Source: Neptunicella plasticusilytica (GTDB lineage Bacteria > Pseudomonadota > Gammaproteobacteria > Enterobacterales > Alteromonadaceae). Taken from it: a DNA stretch of 64,000 nt. The stretch spans positions 3,534,001 to 3,598,000 of the forward strand of contig NZ_CP150481.1 of NCBI RefSeq assembly GCF_047922965.1, given 5' to 3'. The notes beneath the pieces were generated by a model. It saw only the letters and a list, made by a program, of their open reading frames with translations. It did not search any database and was not told the origin of the DNA. Below, one piece after another: positions 53,573 to 62,811 of the stretch (position 1 is its first letter; each line of letters starts with the position of its first letter). The position numbers and the translations under genes were made by a program.

Positions 53573-54067
53573 CTAGTCTTTCTGACGTTGCAAGGTTAAA
53601 AACCGGTAAGCGTAAGCATTTTTCTCATCGGCTTGATAACTTTGCTGCTCGCTAATAGCCCAGTCAGCAACTTGCTGATAATCTGGAAATTGGGTGTCAC
53701 CCGCCACCTCTAGCTCAATCTCGGTAATATACAGACGCTGACACAATGGCAAAAAATGCTGGTAGATAGTCCCGCCACCAATAATCATCACTTCCTCTAC
53801 CGGACCGGCCACTGTTAATGCTTGCTCGGGACCGGATACCACAGTCGCATCTACGGGTTTAAACGCCGGATCGCGACTGATAACAATGTTCAACCGACCT
53901 GGCAATGCCTTACCAATAGATTGATAGGTCTTACGACCCATAATCACAGGTTTACCCAGTGTAACGGCCTTAAAGTGCTTTAAATCAGCGGGTAAATGCC
54001 AGGGCATTTGGTTATCCGCACCGATGATACGGTTGTGCGCCATCGCGGCGATCATTGAAACAATCAT
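53573..54067 (-). CDS. folA: Dihydrofolate reductase
   Basis: 164 residues (E. coli 159). ISLIAA-type start MIVSMIAAMAHNRIIGADNQMPWHLPADLKHF contains the catalytic acid Asp28. Also KPVIMGRKTYQSIG and IIGGGTIYQHFLP. It reduces dihydrofolate with NADPH. It starts 14 bases after obgE, so probably co-transcribed. Confidence 0.97.
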   Translation of the reverse strand: MIVSMIAAMAHNRIIGADNQMPWHLPADLKHFKAVTLGKPVIMGRKTYQSIGKALPGRLNIVISRDPAFKPVDATVVSGPEQALTVAGPVEEVMIIGGGTIYQHFLPLCQRLYITEIELEVAGDTQFPDYQQVADWAISEQQSYQADEKNAYAYRFLTLQRQKD

Positions 54068-54081
54068 ATTAGGTCTCGGTG

Positions 54082-55239
54082 TTACTTCTGATAGATCACT
54101 TCGACATCGTAGTCGTCGTCATCAAAATCATCGTCATCATCATCGTCGTCAAAATCAGATATTGACTGTTTATGGTAGTTATCCCATTTAAACTCGACGG
54201 TTTCCTGATCCTCGGATTCAGGCAATTCGGCAGGTAAGGTGTCGATAAAGTCCATGACCTCGCGGCTTAACTCTTCGGTTCCCTGTTTTTGAATTGCCGA
54301 CATCTGATAATGTGGCTGCTGCCAATTCAGAGCTTGCAATACTTTTTGACAGGTTTCTTCAGCTTCTTCCGGTAATAACAGGTCGACCTTATTAAACACC
54401 AGCCAACGCGGTTTGGCTGCCAGTGCCGGACTGTACTTTTCCAGTTCAGCGACTATCGCCTTGGCATTTTCGGCCGGATCACTGCCATCGGCAGGTAATA
54501 AATCAATCAGATGCAACAATATCCGGCAACGCTCCAGATGTTTCAGGAACTGAATGCCTAAACCGGCACCATCGGCAGCGCCTTCTATCAAACCGGGAAT
54601 ATCGGCAATCACAAAACTGCGCTGGCTTTCCAGTCGTACTACACCGAGATTCGGTACTAATGTGGTAAAAGGATAATCCGCCACTTTAGGTTTAGCGGCA
54701 GATACCGAACGGATAAAAGTAGACTTTCCGGCATTCGGCAGTCCTAGCAGTCCTACATCGGCCAGTAGCATCAATTCCAGTTTGAGATTGCGAATATCGC
54801 CGGGTGTACCATTTGACTTTTGACGCGGTGTCCGGTTGGTGCTGCTTTTAAAACGCGCGTTACCCAAACCGTGAAAACCGCCTTTGGCTACCAGCAAACG
54901 CTGTTTGTGTGCCATCAGATCGCCCAGTACCTCGCCGGTATCCATATCGGTAGCCCGGGTGCCGACAGGCACCGGCACTTCCAAATCGTCACCGCCTTTA
55001 CCGGTACAGTTAGTCCGCTGACCATTCTGACCACGTTCGGCACGATGAAAACGTTCAAAGCGATAATCAATCAGCGTATTGAGGTTTTCATCCGCGACCA
55101 GATAAACGCTACCGCCGTCACCGCCGTCACCACCGTCCGGCCCACCTTTGGGAATATACTTTTCACGCCGAAAACTGACGATACCGTTGCCACCATCACC
55201 CGCTTCAACGCGAATATCGGCTTCATCTACAAATTTCAT
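54082..55239 (-). CDS. obgE: GTPase ObgE/CgtA
   Basis: 385 residues. The Gly-rich Obg domain (residues 1-158) is followed by a GTPase domain with GLPNAGKSTF (P-loop), DYPFTTLVPNLG, DIPGLIEGA and NKVD. The acidic C-terminus (runs of Asp between residues about 363 and 378) is typical but long. It takes part in 50S maturation and stress response. AGGGTG lies upstream of the ATG. Confidence 0.97.
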   Translation of the reverse strand: MKFVDEADIRVEAGDGGNGIVSFRREKYIPKGGPDGGDGGDGGSVYLVADENLNTLIDYRFERFHRAERGQNGQRTNCTGKGGDDLEVPVPVGTRATDMDTGEVLGDLMAHKQRLLVAKGGFHGLGNARFKSSTNRTPRQKSNGTPGDIRNLKLELMLLADVGLLGLPNAGKSTFIRSVSAAKPKVADYPFTTLVPNLGVVRLESQRSFVIADIPGLIEGAADGAGLGIQFLKHLERCRILLHLIDLLPADGSDPAENAKAIVAELEKYSPALAAKPRWLVFNKVDLLLPEEAEETCQKVLQALNWQQPHYQMSAIQKQGTEELSREVMDFIDTLPAELPESEDQETVEFKWDNYHKQSISDFDDDDDDDDFDDDDYDVEVIYQK

Positions 55240-55327
55240 GATGCACCCTAATGTCCACTCATCGTTATTGATTATGAACTTAATATACTGCTAATCAACC
55301 TTGCGGTCCGGATTACGAAATCCCAAT

Positions 55328-55356
55328 AAAAAACCCCGCCTGGGCGGGGTTTTTTT
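55328..55356 (-). terminator. Terminator of rplU-rpmA
   Basis: AAAAAACCCCGCC/GGCGGGGTTTTTT is a strong GC stem with a T-run on the minus strand, between rpmA and obgE. It also could act on the plus strand. Confidence 0.9.
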
Positions 55357-55379
55357 AAAAACACTTTTATAAATAAGGC

Positions 55380-55637
55380 TTATTCAGCAACAATACTTAT
55401 AAATTTACGGTTTTTAGGACCTTTCACTTCGAACTTCACTTTACCTTCAGATAAAGCGAATAAAGTGTGATCTTTACCCAAACCTACGTTGTCACCCGCG
55501 TGGAATTTGGTACCACGTTGACGAACTAAAATATTACCGGCCAATACTGACTCACCACCGTAACGCTTAACACCTAAACGTTTACTTTCTGAGTCACGAC
55601 CATTCCGGGTACTACCACCCGCCTTTTTGTGTGCCAT
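55380..55637 (-). CDS. rpmA: 50S ribosomal protein L27
   Basis: 85 residues. MAHKKAGGSTRNGRDSESKR is the family N-terminus. AGGAGT precedes the ATG. It begins 15 bases after rplU and shares its transcript. Confidence 0.99.
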   Translation of the reverse strand: MAHKKAGGSTRNGRDSESKRLGVKRYGGESVLAGNILVRQRGTKFHAGDNVGLGKDHTLFALSEGKVKFEVKGPKNRKFISIVAE

Positions 55638-55652
55638 CTTTACGTACTCCTA

Positions 55653-55964
55653 TTAAGCGCTAATGCCAGTAATTTTGACTTCAGTGAACCACTGACGGTG
55701 GCCCATTTGCTTACGAGAATGTTTGCGGCGACGAAATTTTACAATTTTAATTTTATCACCACGACCATGAGTAACCACTTCAGCTGTTACTTTCCCGCCG
55801 TCAACATAAGGAGTGCCGATTTTTACGTCGTCACCATTAGTTACCATCAAGATATTATCAAACTCGACAGACTCACCTGGCGCAACTTCGATCTTCTCTA
55901 GACGAACGGTTTGGCCTTCAGCCACACGGTGTTGTTTACCACCACTTTGGAAAACCGCGTACAT
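55653..55964 (-). CDS. rplU: 50S ribosomal protein L21
   Basis: 103 residues from ATG at 55964, with GGAG upstream; a much longer frame to 56144 passes through the promoter and is rejected. Family residues MYAVFQSGGKQHRV and the C-terminal KFRRRKHSRKQMGHRQWFT are present. The length matches E. coli L21 (103). Confidence 0.99.
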   Translation of the reverse strand: MYAVFQSGGKQHRVAEGQTVRLEKIEVAPGESVEFDNILMVTNGDDVKIGTPYVDGGKVTAEVVTHGRGDKIKIVKFRRRKHSRKQMGHRQWFTEVKITGISA

Positions 55965-56019
55965 ATTAAACTCCGCTCTGCGCCATACAGACGCTATTCG
56001 ATTCATAAACAGGGCGCGA

Positions 56020-56048
56020 ATTGTACGCGAACTGCATTTTGGTCGCAA
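56020..56048 (-). promoter_or_regulatory. Sigma-70 promoter of rplU-rpmA
   Basis: On the minus strand TTGCGA (56048-56043) and TACAAT (56025-56020) are 17 bases apart, about 55 bases before the rplU start. A GC-rich stretch follows at the start of transcription, as in growth-controlled promoters. Confidence 0.75.
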
Positions 56049-56165
56049 GCCTAAATTCGGATTTATTTTAACCGATTCAATGGTTTCAATTCTAGGTGGA
56101 TAAGCAGGGCATTTTCTGTAAAAATCGCGGGCCAATGCTCTCAATGATAATGAATTTTATTACCT

Positions 56166-57137
56166 ATGGAATTAGCCCGTATCCAGCAATTAGCCGACAC
56201 TGATATGCAATCGGTGAATCAGCTAATCCAGCAACAGCTCAGTTCCGATGTTGCGCTTATCAATCAGCTTGGTTTTTATATCGTTAATAGCGGCGGTAAA
56301 CGCCTGCGCCCTCTACTTACCGTATTAGCCGCCCGTTCATTGGGAATAAACAACAGCGATCATCATACATTGGCCGCCATTATTGAATTTATTCACACCG
56401 CCACCTTGTTGCACGACGATGTGGTCGATGAGTCTACCATGCGCCGCGGTAAAGAAACTGCCAATGCCTTATTTGGTAATCAGGCCAGCGTGCTGGTGGG
56501 GGATTTTTTATATACCCGTTCTTTCCAGTTGATGGTCAGCCTGAAACGCATGCGGGTAATGGAAATTCTGTCCGATTCCACTAATGTCATCTCCGAAGGC
56601 GAAGTATTGCAGTTAATGAACTGCAATGATCCCGATACCACCGAACAAAGTTATATGCAGGTGATCTACAGCAAAACCGCCCGTTTATTTGAAGCCGCCA
56701 CCCAGCTTTCCGCCATCCTTACCGATCAATCGGCAGAAATTGAATTAGCGATGCAAAATTACGGCAAATATTTGGGAACTGCATTTCAGCTAGTGGATGA
56801 CATTCTCGACTATGCCGCCGATACCGACGAAATGGGCAAAAATGTTGGCGATGATTTAGCCGAAGGTAAACCAACCCTGCCGCTGCTGTACGCGATGTGG
56901 CATGGCAATCCCCAGCAACAGCAGATGATTCGTTCGGCTATTGAAAACAATAACGGCATGCAACATTTCGACGAGATTATGCAAGCTATGCAACAGACCG
57001 GTTCTCTGGATTATACCCGTGAAAAAGCATTACAAGCGTCGCAACAAGCTATCGATGCATTGCAACCTATCCCAGACTCAAACTATAAACAGGCATTAAT
57101 TGGTCTGGCACATATTGCGGTTAATCGGGTCGCTTAA
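56166..57137 (+). CDS. ispB: Octaprenyl diphosphate synthase
   Basis: 323 residues (E. coli 323). The two aspartate-rich motifs LLHDDVVDES and LVDDILDYAAD mark a polyprenyl synthase of the trans type. It makes the side chain of ubiquinone. Divergent from rplU, the usual order. Confidence 0.96.
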   Translation: MELARIQQLADTDMQSVNQLIQQQLSSDVALINQLGFYIVNSGGKRLRPLLTVLAARSLGINNSDHHTLAAIIEFIHTATLLHDDVVDESTMRRGKETANALFGNQASVLVGDFLYTRSFQLMVSLKRMRVMEILSDSTNVISEGEVLQLMNCNDPDTTEQSYMQVIYSKTARLFEAATQLSAILTDQSAEIELAMQNYGKYLGTAFQLVDDILDYAADTDEMGKNVGDDLAEGKPTLPLLYAMWHGNPQQQQMIRSAIENNNGMQHFDEIMQAMQQTGSLDYTREKALQASQQAIDALQPIPDSNYKQALIGLAHIAVNRVA

Positions 57138-57315
57138 GCATTAGATATGCTCCATATAAAGCAGGGATGCTTTCAGATCTTTCTTCCTCCTTCCTCCCTA
57201 CCGATTCAATATTCATAAGGCCCAAGCAACAATTCGTACAAGACATCTCCTGACGCGAATGTTATCAAGTTGTTAACTGTCGACCGTTATAACAATCAAC
57301 AAAATCAGGACACAT

Positions 57316-58344
57316 ATGCAAGGGATCAATCTAGGCTGGCTGTTATTAAGCTTGCTGTCAATTGGCGTCAAGGCTGAGTCTTTTTCGCAACTCACTTTGC
57401 ACAATGATCAAGTTGAACTGCATATCACCCCTGCGATAGGCGGCCGGGTGGTGGGTTTTAATCTCAAGGGGCATGAAAATTTTCTCAAAGTTGGCACGCC
57501 CTTCAAGCAAGGAATTCGACCCGATGTATCCCCAACTACCGATAATATCGGTTATTTGGGTCATATAGTATGGGTAGGGCCACAAAGCCAGTGGTGGCGT
57601 AAACAGCAGCTTAACCTTCAACGTTATCAAAACTCTGCGGTTTGGCCGCCGGATCCTTACCTTACCTTTACTGATAATAAGATTGTTAAACACAGCCCAA
57701 GCGAAGTTGTTCTGGAGGGAGCCGCCAGCCCGATATCCGGTATGCAAATCAATAAAACCTTTAGACTGGATCCGGTTAATCCTAATAAGGTTCAACTTAG
57801 CGCCACCGGCGTAAATATCAGCCAGCAAAATCATTCATGGGATTTGTGGTTTAATACCCGCGTTAATATCGACACTCACGTCATCGTGCCTGTAAACCGA
57901 CAACAGGATATCCGTCTGGTCTCTTTTGAAAATACTCATACCGGACCAATAAACTACCGGTATTCAGAACAGTATTTAATACTGGATAGCAGCCAGTTCG
58001 AACGTCAAAAACCGGCCAATCAAGGCAAACTATATATTCGGCCCAAACAAGGCTGGATGGCAGGATACCGGCAAGGACAGCTGTTTATTATCCAGTTTCC
58101 GCTATTGGCGACTGAGCTGATCCACCCCGAACAGGCACAAGTGGAACTCTATGCCAGTTATGCCCAGAGCAACACTGAAAAAGGGTTGATTGAAATGGAG
58201 CTGCATAGTCCTTTTCGGGATCTGGCTCCCTCTGATTCGATTCAATTCAGTTCAAATTGGTACCTATATGAATATCCTGCTGATTTCAGTCAACAGGATA
58301 TACTGGCCATGCTAGCCAACAAAATTAAACTGTTGGCTCTATGA
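57316..58344 (+). CDS. Secreted DUF4380-like protein with mutarotase-type fold
   Basis: 342 residues with a signal peptide (WLLLSLLSIGVKA). The N-terminus HNDQVELHITPAIGGRVVGFNLKGHENFLKV resembles the beta-sandwich start of galactose-mutarotase-like proteins and DUF4380 proteins. Trp-rich motifs (VWVGPQSQWWRK, WPPDPYLTF) could bind sugar. It runs toward fucP and overlaps its end by 20 bases. A role in handling sugar outside the cytoplasm is inference; no catalytic residue was identified. Confidence 0.72.
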   Translation: MQGINLGWLLLSLLSIGVKAESFSQLTLHNDQVELHITPAIGGRVVGFNLKGHENFLKVGTPFKQGIRPDVSPTTDNIGYLGHIVWVGPQSQWWRKQQLNLQRYQNSAVWPPDPYLTFTDNKIVKHSPSEVVLEGAASPISGMQINKTFRLDPVNPNKVQLSATGVNISQQNHSWDLWFNTRVNIDTHVIVPVNRQQDIRLVSFENTHTGPINYRYSEQYLILDSSQFERQKPANQGKLYIRPKQGWMAGYRQGQLFIIQFPLLATELIHPEQAQVELYASYAQSNTEKGLIEMELHSPFRDLAPSDSIQFSSNWYLYEYPADFSQQDILAMLANKIKLLAL

Positions 58345-59644
58345 CCGGCTCTGAGTCTGTACAGCTGTTCTCTATGCCAAAATCAGGTCGATAGCCACGA
58401 TAGCCAAACCAGCCGATTACCGCAAAACTCAAAGCTGGCAACAGGAATGCGGTTTGAATATTAGTGACATCAGACAGCGCCCCCATCAACGCGGTTAATA
58501 CTGCACCGCCGACAATTGCCATAACCAGAACCGAGGCAGCTAATTTAGTTTGCTGACCCACATGATCAACCCCCAAGGCAAAAATGGTCGGAAACATAAT
58601 CGACATACCAAAACTGACCAACACCAGACAAATAATGCCAATATCGTTAAACAACAGCGCGGCACCCAGGGTTAAAAATACATTCGTTATGGCGAAAATC
58701 ACCATTAATCGCCGTCCTTCAATGCGTGACATAAGCCAGGTACCAATAAAGCGTCCCAACATAAACAGCACCAGAGAGGCTGTCAGGGCATTGGCAGCCA
58801 GCTTTTCGGTTAAGTCCGGGTCGGCTTGCAACGTGTAACGGATGATAAAACTCCAGACACCTACTTGTGCTCCCACATAACAGAACTGGGCAAACGCCGC
58901 TGAGCGGAAGTGACGATAGGAAAACAAGGTGCGGTAACTGGCCTTGTCAGCCGGTACGCCAGTGTCAGGGTGGGGGCGATGCTCCTTAAAGCGGGTAAAC
59001 ACAAATAACAGGCACCAACACAGGATTACACTACCCAAAACCAGATAAGGCATTTGCACTGCCAGCGCCTCGCTGTCAAAAAATGCCTGCTGTTGTGCAC
59101 CTGACAACTGTTCGAACTCAGCCGCAGAGTATTCCACCCCGGTAAAAATAAAATGCTGCCCGATTAACACCCCGCTAATCGATCCGAGTGGATTAAATGA
59201 CTGGGCGAAATTCAATCGTCTTTGCGCCGTACTTCTGTCGCCCATTACCACAATGTAGGGATTGGCACTGGTTTCCAGAAAGGTCAATCCGGAGGCAATA
59301 ACGAACAACGCTGCCAGAAAGAAACTATAGAGTTGCACTTCGGCGGCCGGATAAAACAACAACGCGCCACAGCTATACAAAAACAGTCCCACCACAATAG
59401 CGGTTTTATAACCGAATTTTTGCATCACGGCAGCGGCAGGAATAGCACAAAAGAAATACCCCAAATAGAACGCAGACTGCACCAGTCCTGATTGAAAGTC
59501 GGATAACGTGAAGGTTTTTTTAAACTGCTGGACCAGAATGTCATTCAGATTATTGGCAAATCCCCATAAAAAGAACAGACTGATCACCAATACCGTACAC
59601 CAGAGTCCGGCCTGTTTGCTGCGCTGCATCACATTATCTTTCAT
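58325..59644 (-). CDS. fucP: L-fucose:H+ symporter (MFS)
   Basis: 439 residues from ATG at 59644 (E. coli FucP 438); a GTG six codons upstream is possible. About 12 helices. FucP motifs include SLFFLWGFANNLNDILVQQFKK and LTFLETSANPYIVVMG, with acidic residues in helices for proton coupling. Last gene of the fucose operon. The catabolic genes upstream support fucose rather than other sugars. Confidence 0.92.
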   Translation of the reverse strand: MKDNVMQRSKQAGLWCTVLVISLFFLWGFANNLNDILVQQFKKTFTLSDFQSGLVQSAFYLGYFFCAIPAAAVMQKFGYKTAIVVGLFLYSCGALLFYPAAEVQLYSFFLAALFVIASGLTFLETSANPYIVVMGDRSTAQRRLNFAQSFNPLGSISGVLIGQHFIFTGVEYSAAEFEQLSGAQQQAFFDSEALAVQMPYLVLGSVILCWCLLFVFTRFKEHRPHPDTGVPADKASYRTLFSYRHFRSAAFAQFCYVGAQVGVWSFIIRYTLQADPDLTEKLAANALTASLVLFMLGRFIGTWLMSRIEGRRLMVIFAITNVFLTLGAALLFNDIGIICLVLVSFGMSIMFPTIFALGVDHVGQQTKLAASVLVMAIVGGAVLTALMGALSDVTNIQTAFLLPALSFAVIGWFGYRGYRPDFGIENSCTDSEPVIEPTV

Positions 59645-59686
59645 TTGTTGCAAACCATTCACCTTGTTAGTTAACCTGATTTTGGG

Positions 59687-60532
59687 TTACTGATAATTCA
59701 CCACAGTCTGACGCTGTTCTCCCAGACCCTCAATGGATAAATGAATATGATCACCCACATTCAAATACAGTGGCGGCTTTTGCCCTAATCCAACTCCGGG
59801 AGGGGTGCCGGTACTGATCACATCACCAGCCTGTAAACTCATAAACTGGCTTAAATAACTGACGATATAGGCCGGCGAAAAAATCATGGTTTGGGTGGAG
59901 CCCTGCTGAAAGGTTTTACCGTTCACCGACAAATGCATGGATAAATTGAGCACATTGAATATTTCATCGCTAGTCACCAACCAGGGACCGATAGGACCAA
60001 AGCTGTCACAGCCCTTACCTTTATCCCATTGACCGCCCATTTCCAGTTGAAATGCCCGCTCTGATACATCGTTGCACACACAATAACCGGCAATATGTTG
60101 TTCAGCCTGGTTTTCATCCACGTAGCGGCAGTCCTGCCCGATGACAATAGCCAGCTCCACTTCCCAATCCAGTTTGCTACTATTTTTCGGTTTGATAATA
60201 GGATCATTGGGGCCGTTAATGGCGCTGGTTGCCTTCATAAACACCACGGGTTCGGCCGGGATATCCGCTCCGGTTTCATGGGCATGATCAGCATAATTAA
60301 GGCCGATACAGATAAACTTGCCAACACCGTTTACGCAGGCTCCCAGGCGCACTTGATCAGACACCAGAGGCAACGCGCTCAGATCCACCTCGGCCAGTTT
60401 GTGCAAAACCGACGGACTGAGCGTATCGCCATTAATATCTGTAATCAGCCCTGACAAATCACGAATATTGCCGTGTTCATCAAGGATGCCCGGCTTTTCC
60501 TGTCCTTTATCTCCAAATCTTAACAACTTCAT
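59687..60532 (-). CDS. FAH-family hydrolase, likely 2,4-diketo-3-deoxy-L-fuconate hydrolase
   Basis: 281 residues. FAH motifs: GLNYADHAHETG, EPVVFMKATSAINGP, WEVELAIVIG and GDVISTGTPPGVG. A metal site of Glu, Glu and Asp is expected. In the non-phosphorylative fucose route this family splits the diketo acid to pyruvate and L-lactate. Assignment comes from its place between the SDR and FucP; the family also includes other acylpyruvases. Confidence 0.86.
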   Translation of the reverse strand: MKLLRFGDKGQEKPGILDEHGNIRDLSGLITDINGDTLSPSVLHKLAEVDLSALPLVSDQVRLGACVNGVGKFICIGLNYADHAHETGADIPAEPVVFMKATSAINGPNDPIIKPKNSSKLDWEVELAIVIGQDCRYVDENQAEQHIAGYCVCNDVSERAFQLEMGGQWDKGKGCDSFGPIGPWLVTSDEIFNVLNLSMHLSVNGKTFQQGSTQTMIFSPAYIVSYLSQFMSLQAGDVISTGTPPGVGLGQKPPLYLNVGDHIHLSIEGLGEQRQTVVNYQ

Positions 60533-60552
60533 TTGTTTCCCCAGACTATAAA

Positions 60553-61278
60553 TTAATTGCTCCAGCCACCATCAATAATATGGATCTGACCGGTGGTAAA
60601 GGCGGACTCGTCACTGGCCAGATAAAGCGCCAAATAGGCAATTTCTTCAGGTGTCCCCACCCTGTTCATCGGTTGTCGGGCAATAAAAGCGGCTTTGGCC
60701 GTAGCATAATCACCGCCAGCGGACATACGCTGTTCCAGTGATGGAGATTGCACCGTACCTGGGCAAATCGCATTGCAGCGGACTCCCTGGCCGACAAACT
60801 CGGCAGCCACCGATTTGGTTAAACCTATCATTGCAGCTTTAGTCGCGCCATACACGAAGCGGTTCCCCACCCCTTTAATGCTGCTGGCCACAGAAGACAT
60901 ATTAATGATCGAACCGCCCTTGTTCCTGAGCATGCCCGGCAATACGGCTCTTGTCAGCCGGTAGGCCGATTTCACATTCAAATCAAACGAGAAATCCCAG
61001 TCTGACTCGTCGCAATCCAGAATACCGCCATCATGGACAAAACCGGCGCAATTAAACAACACATCAACACCACCTATTTCGTCAACCAACCTCTGCACCG
61101 CGGCTGAATCAGTGACGTCCAGAACGTGTTGCTCTGCAGTTTCAACCTCGTCCAGCAGATCCCGATTGATATCAGTGGCAATGACATAGGCGCCTTGTTG
61201 TTCAAACAATTCAGCTGTCGCCCGGCCGATTCCTTGTGCCGCCGCAGTGACCAGTACTTTCTTATTTTTAAGTCGCAT
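60553..61278 (-). CDS. SDR-family 2-keto-3-deoxy-L-fuconate dehydrogenase (probable)
   Basis: 241 residues from ATG at 61278 chosen over ATG at 61281, because AGGGA is then at a better distance. NAD-binding TAAAQGIGRATA, NCAG, catalytic Ser-Tyr-Lys in NMSSVASSIKG...YGATKAAM. The closing GQIHIIDGG is typical. It would oxidise 2-keto-3-deoxy-L-fuconate at C4. Length and sequence style are like FucDH in Xanthomonas-type pathways. Confidence 0.86.
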   Translation of the reverse strand: MRLKNKKVLVTAAAQGIGRATAELFEQQGAYVIATDINRDLLDEVETAEQHVLDVTDSAAVQRLVDEIGGVDVLFNCAGFVHDGGILDCDESDWDFSFDLNVKSAYRLTRAVLPGMLRNKGGSIINMSSVASSIKGVGNRFVYGATKAAMIGLTKSVAAEFVGQGVRCNAICPGTVQSPSLEQRMSAGGDYATAKAAFIARQPMNRVGTPEEIAYLALYLASDESAFTTGQIHIIDGGWSN

Positions 61279-61297
61279 CATTTTCCCTGTTAAAAGA

Positions 61298-62488
61298 TTA
61301 CGCGCGTATGGGTAAACAACCCGGTCCAATTGGCTCGAACTGCTTGTAGGTCAAGATAAACTCCTGGTGCCCATAGGCTTCTGAACAACTTAACTTGCCA
61401 CTTGCTACCTGCTTGACCAGTGCAAAAATTTCCTCACCGACCTGTTCAATACTGGCTTCACCCTGCAAAATTTTTCCGGCATTAATATCCATATCATCCG
61501 CCATATTCTGATAAGTTTCCGGATTTGCGCATATCTTGATCACCGGTGATATAGCCGATCCCACTACCGAGCCCCGTCCAGTGGTAAACAACAGCAAATG
61601 GGCACCACTGGCAATCATCTCGACGATTTCGGCGTTATCGGAGATATTCGGAAAGCCGAATCGGGGTTCACCGTCAGGCACCACATCCATCAAATACAGA
61701 CCGCCGCTGGGCGGAATATCGCCAGGCTTGATCAAGCCGCTAATCTGGCTGTTTCCGGATTTGCTATAAGCCCCCATACTCTTTTCCTCCTGAGTAGTTA
61801 ACCCCCCTTCGGCATTGCCGGGAGCGAAAGAGCCAAACCCCATGGTGCGATAATACTGTTCGGCTTTATGTACCGCCTTTTCAATTTCTTGTCCCAGTTC
61901 AGCGGTTACTGCCCGCTCCGCCATAATCTGTTCACAACCGATCAATTCACCGGTTTCTTCAAAAATGCAGGTAGCCTGATGTTCCAGCAATAAATCAAAA
62001 CAGCGCCCCACCGCAGGATTGGCGGTAATACCGCTGGTACCGTCAGAGCCTCCGCAAATTGTGCCAATTACCAACTCACTGACATCCAGCCCAACTTGCT
62101 GTACCGGGATTTGCTGTTGTAACGACTTTACCTTTTGAATACCGGCTTCAATCGATTTAATTGTGCCGCCGGTTTTCTGAATAACGATGATATCAGCCGG
62201 TCTGCCCGCTTGTTGTGCCGCGGTAAATAATGCCTCGCGATTAAATCCTTCACAGCCCAGTGATAGCAACAACACAGCACCGACATTGGGGTGGCCGACA
62301 AGCTGTTGCATTTGCTTGAGTGCATAATCATTGGGATAACAACCGGGAAAACCGATAAGGTGAACATCAGTATCATTGCAGCCATCGACAATTTTTCTGG
62401 CAACATGGTGGGCACACTCGACCAGATAACACACCAGCGTGATATTGCGTATGCCTTTTCGCCCATCCGGTCTCAGATAACCCTTCAT
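61298..62488 (-). CDS. UxaA-family dehydratase large subunit, probable L-fuconate dehydratase
   Basis: 396 residues. The C-terminal GD/AH domain of altronate and galactarate dehydratases is complete: YLRPDGRKGIRNIT, GCEGFN, GTICGGSDGTSGITANPA, and TTGRGSVVGSAISPVIKICANP, with conserved Cys residues for an iron centre. The start shares one base with the stop of the small SAF subunit (TGATG), so both parts are made together. By position it should dehydrate L-fuconate, replacing the usual enolase-superfamily FucD. The substrate is inferred. Confidence 0.83.
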   Translation of the reverse strand: MKGYLRPDGRKGIRNITLVCYLVECAHHVARKIVDGCNDTDVHLIGFPGCYPNDYALKQMQQLVGHPNVGAVLLLSLGCEGFNREALFTAAQQAGRPADIIVIQKTGGTIKSIEAGIQKVKSLQQQIPVQQVGLDVSELVIGTICGGSDGTSGITANPAVGRCFDLLLEHQATCIFEETGELIGCEQIMAERAVTAELGQEIEKAVHKAEQYYRTMGFGSFAPGNAEGGLTTQEEKSMGAYSKSGNSQISGLIKPGDIPPSGGLYLMDVVPDGEPRFGFPNISDNAEIVEMIASGAHLLLFTTGRGSVVGSAISPVIKICANPETYQNMADDMDINAGKILQGEASIEQVGEEIFALVKQVASGKLSCSEAYGHQEFILTYKQFEPIGPGCLPIRA

Positions 62489-62811
62489 CAGTTCGATTCC
62501 TTATCAACATTGTTGTTCCTGCCGGTTCGGGTATGGCTGGCAATATAATCACTTTGCAAATTGGATAAATGTACATGTTCGCCTTTGGCGATATTCTGGC
62601 TGGCCGAACCTATAGGGGCACCGTATTTGATGATTTTACTGCCCTTGTCCAGCGGCAGAATGGCGATCTTATGCCCCACATCAATATCCTGTTGCAGCGT
62701 TATCCATTCGTTACCAATTTCTATCTGGCTGTCTCGGACAGAATAACGGCGACAAACCAGAATATTATCCAGCGGGTGAAGATGAACGAAGTGTGAAGTT
62801 ACGTCAGTCAA
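62488..62811 (-). CDS. SAF-domain small subunit of the UxaA-family dehydratase
   Basis: 107 residues from TTG at 62811, which has GGGAGGT four or five bases before it; a reading from 63015 is inside the lactonase gene and is rejected. The SAF fold shows in DNILVC, IDVGHKIAILPLDKGSKIIKYGAPIGSA and IAKGEHVHLSNL. In E. coli UxaA this domain is fused to the large part; here it is separate. Confidence 0.85.
   Translation of the reverse strand: MTDVTSHFVHLHPLDNILVCRRYSVRDSQIEIGNEWITLQQDIDVGHKIAILPLDKGSKIIKYGAPIGSASQNIAKGEHVHLSNLQSDYIASHTRTGRNNNVDKESN

Noticed and set aside
54090..54160. Low-complexity GAT/GTC repeats resembling a microsatellite
   Set aside because: They encode the acidic Asp-rich tail of ObgE, a family trait.
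55965..56144. N-terminal extension of L21
   Set aside because: L21 has a fixed length of about 103 residues, and the extension contains the promoter.
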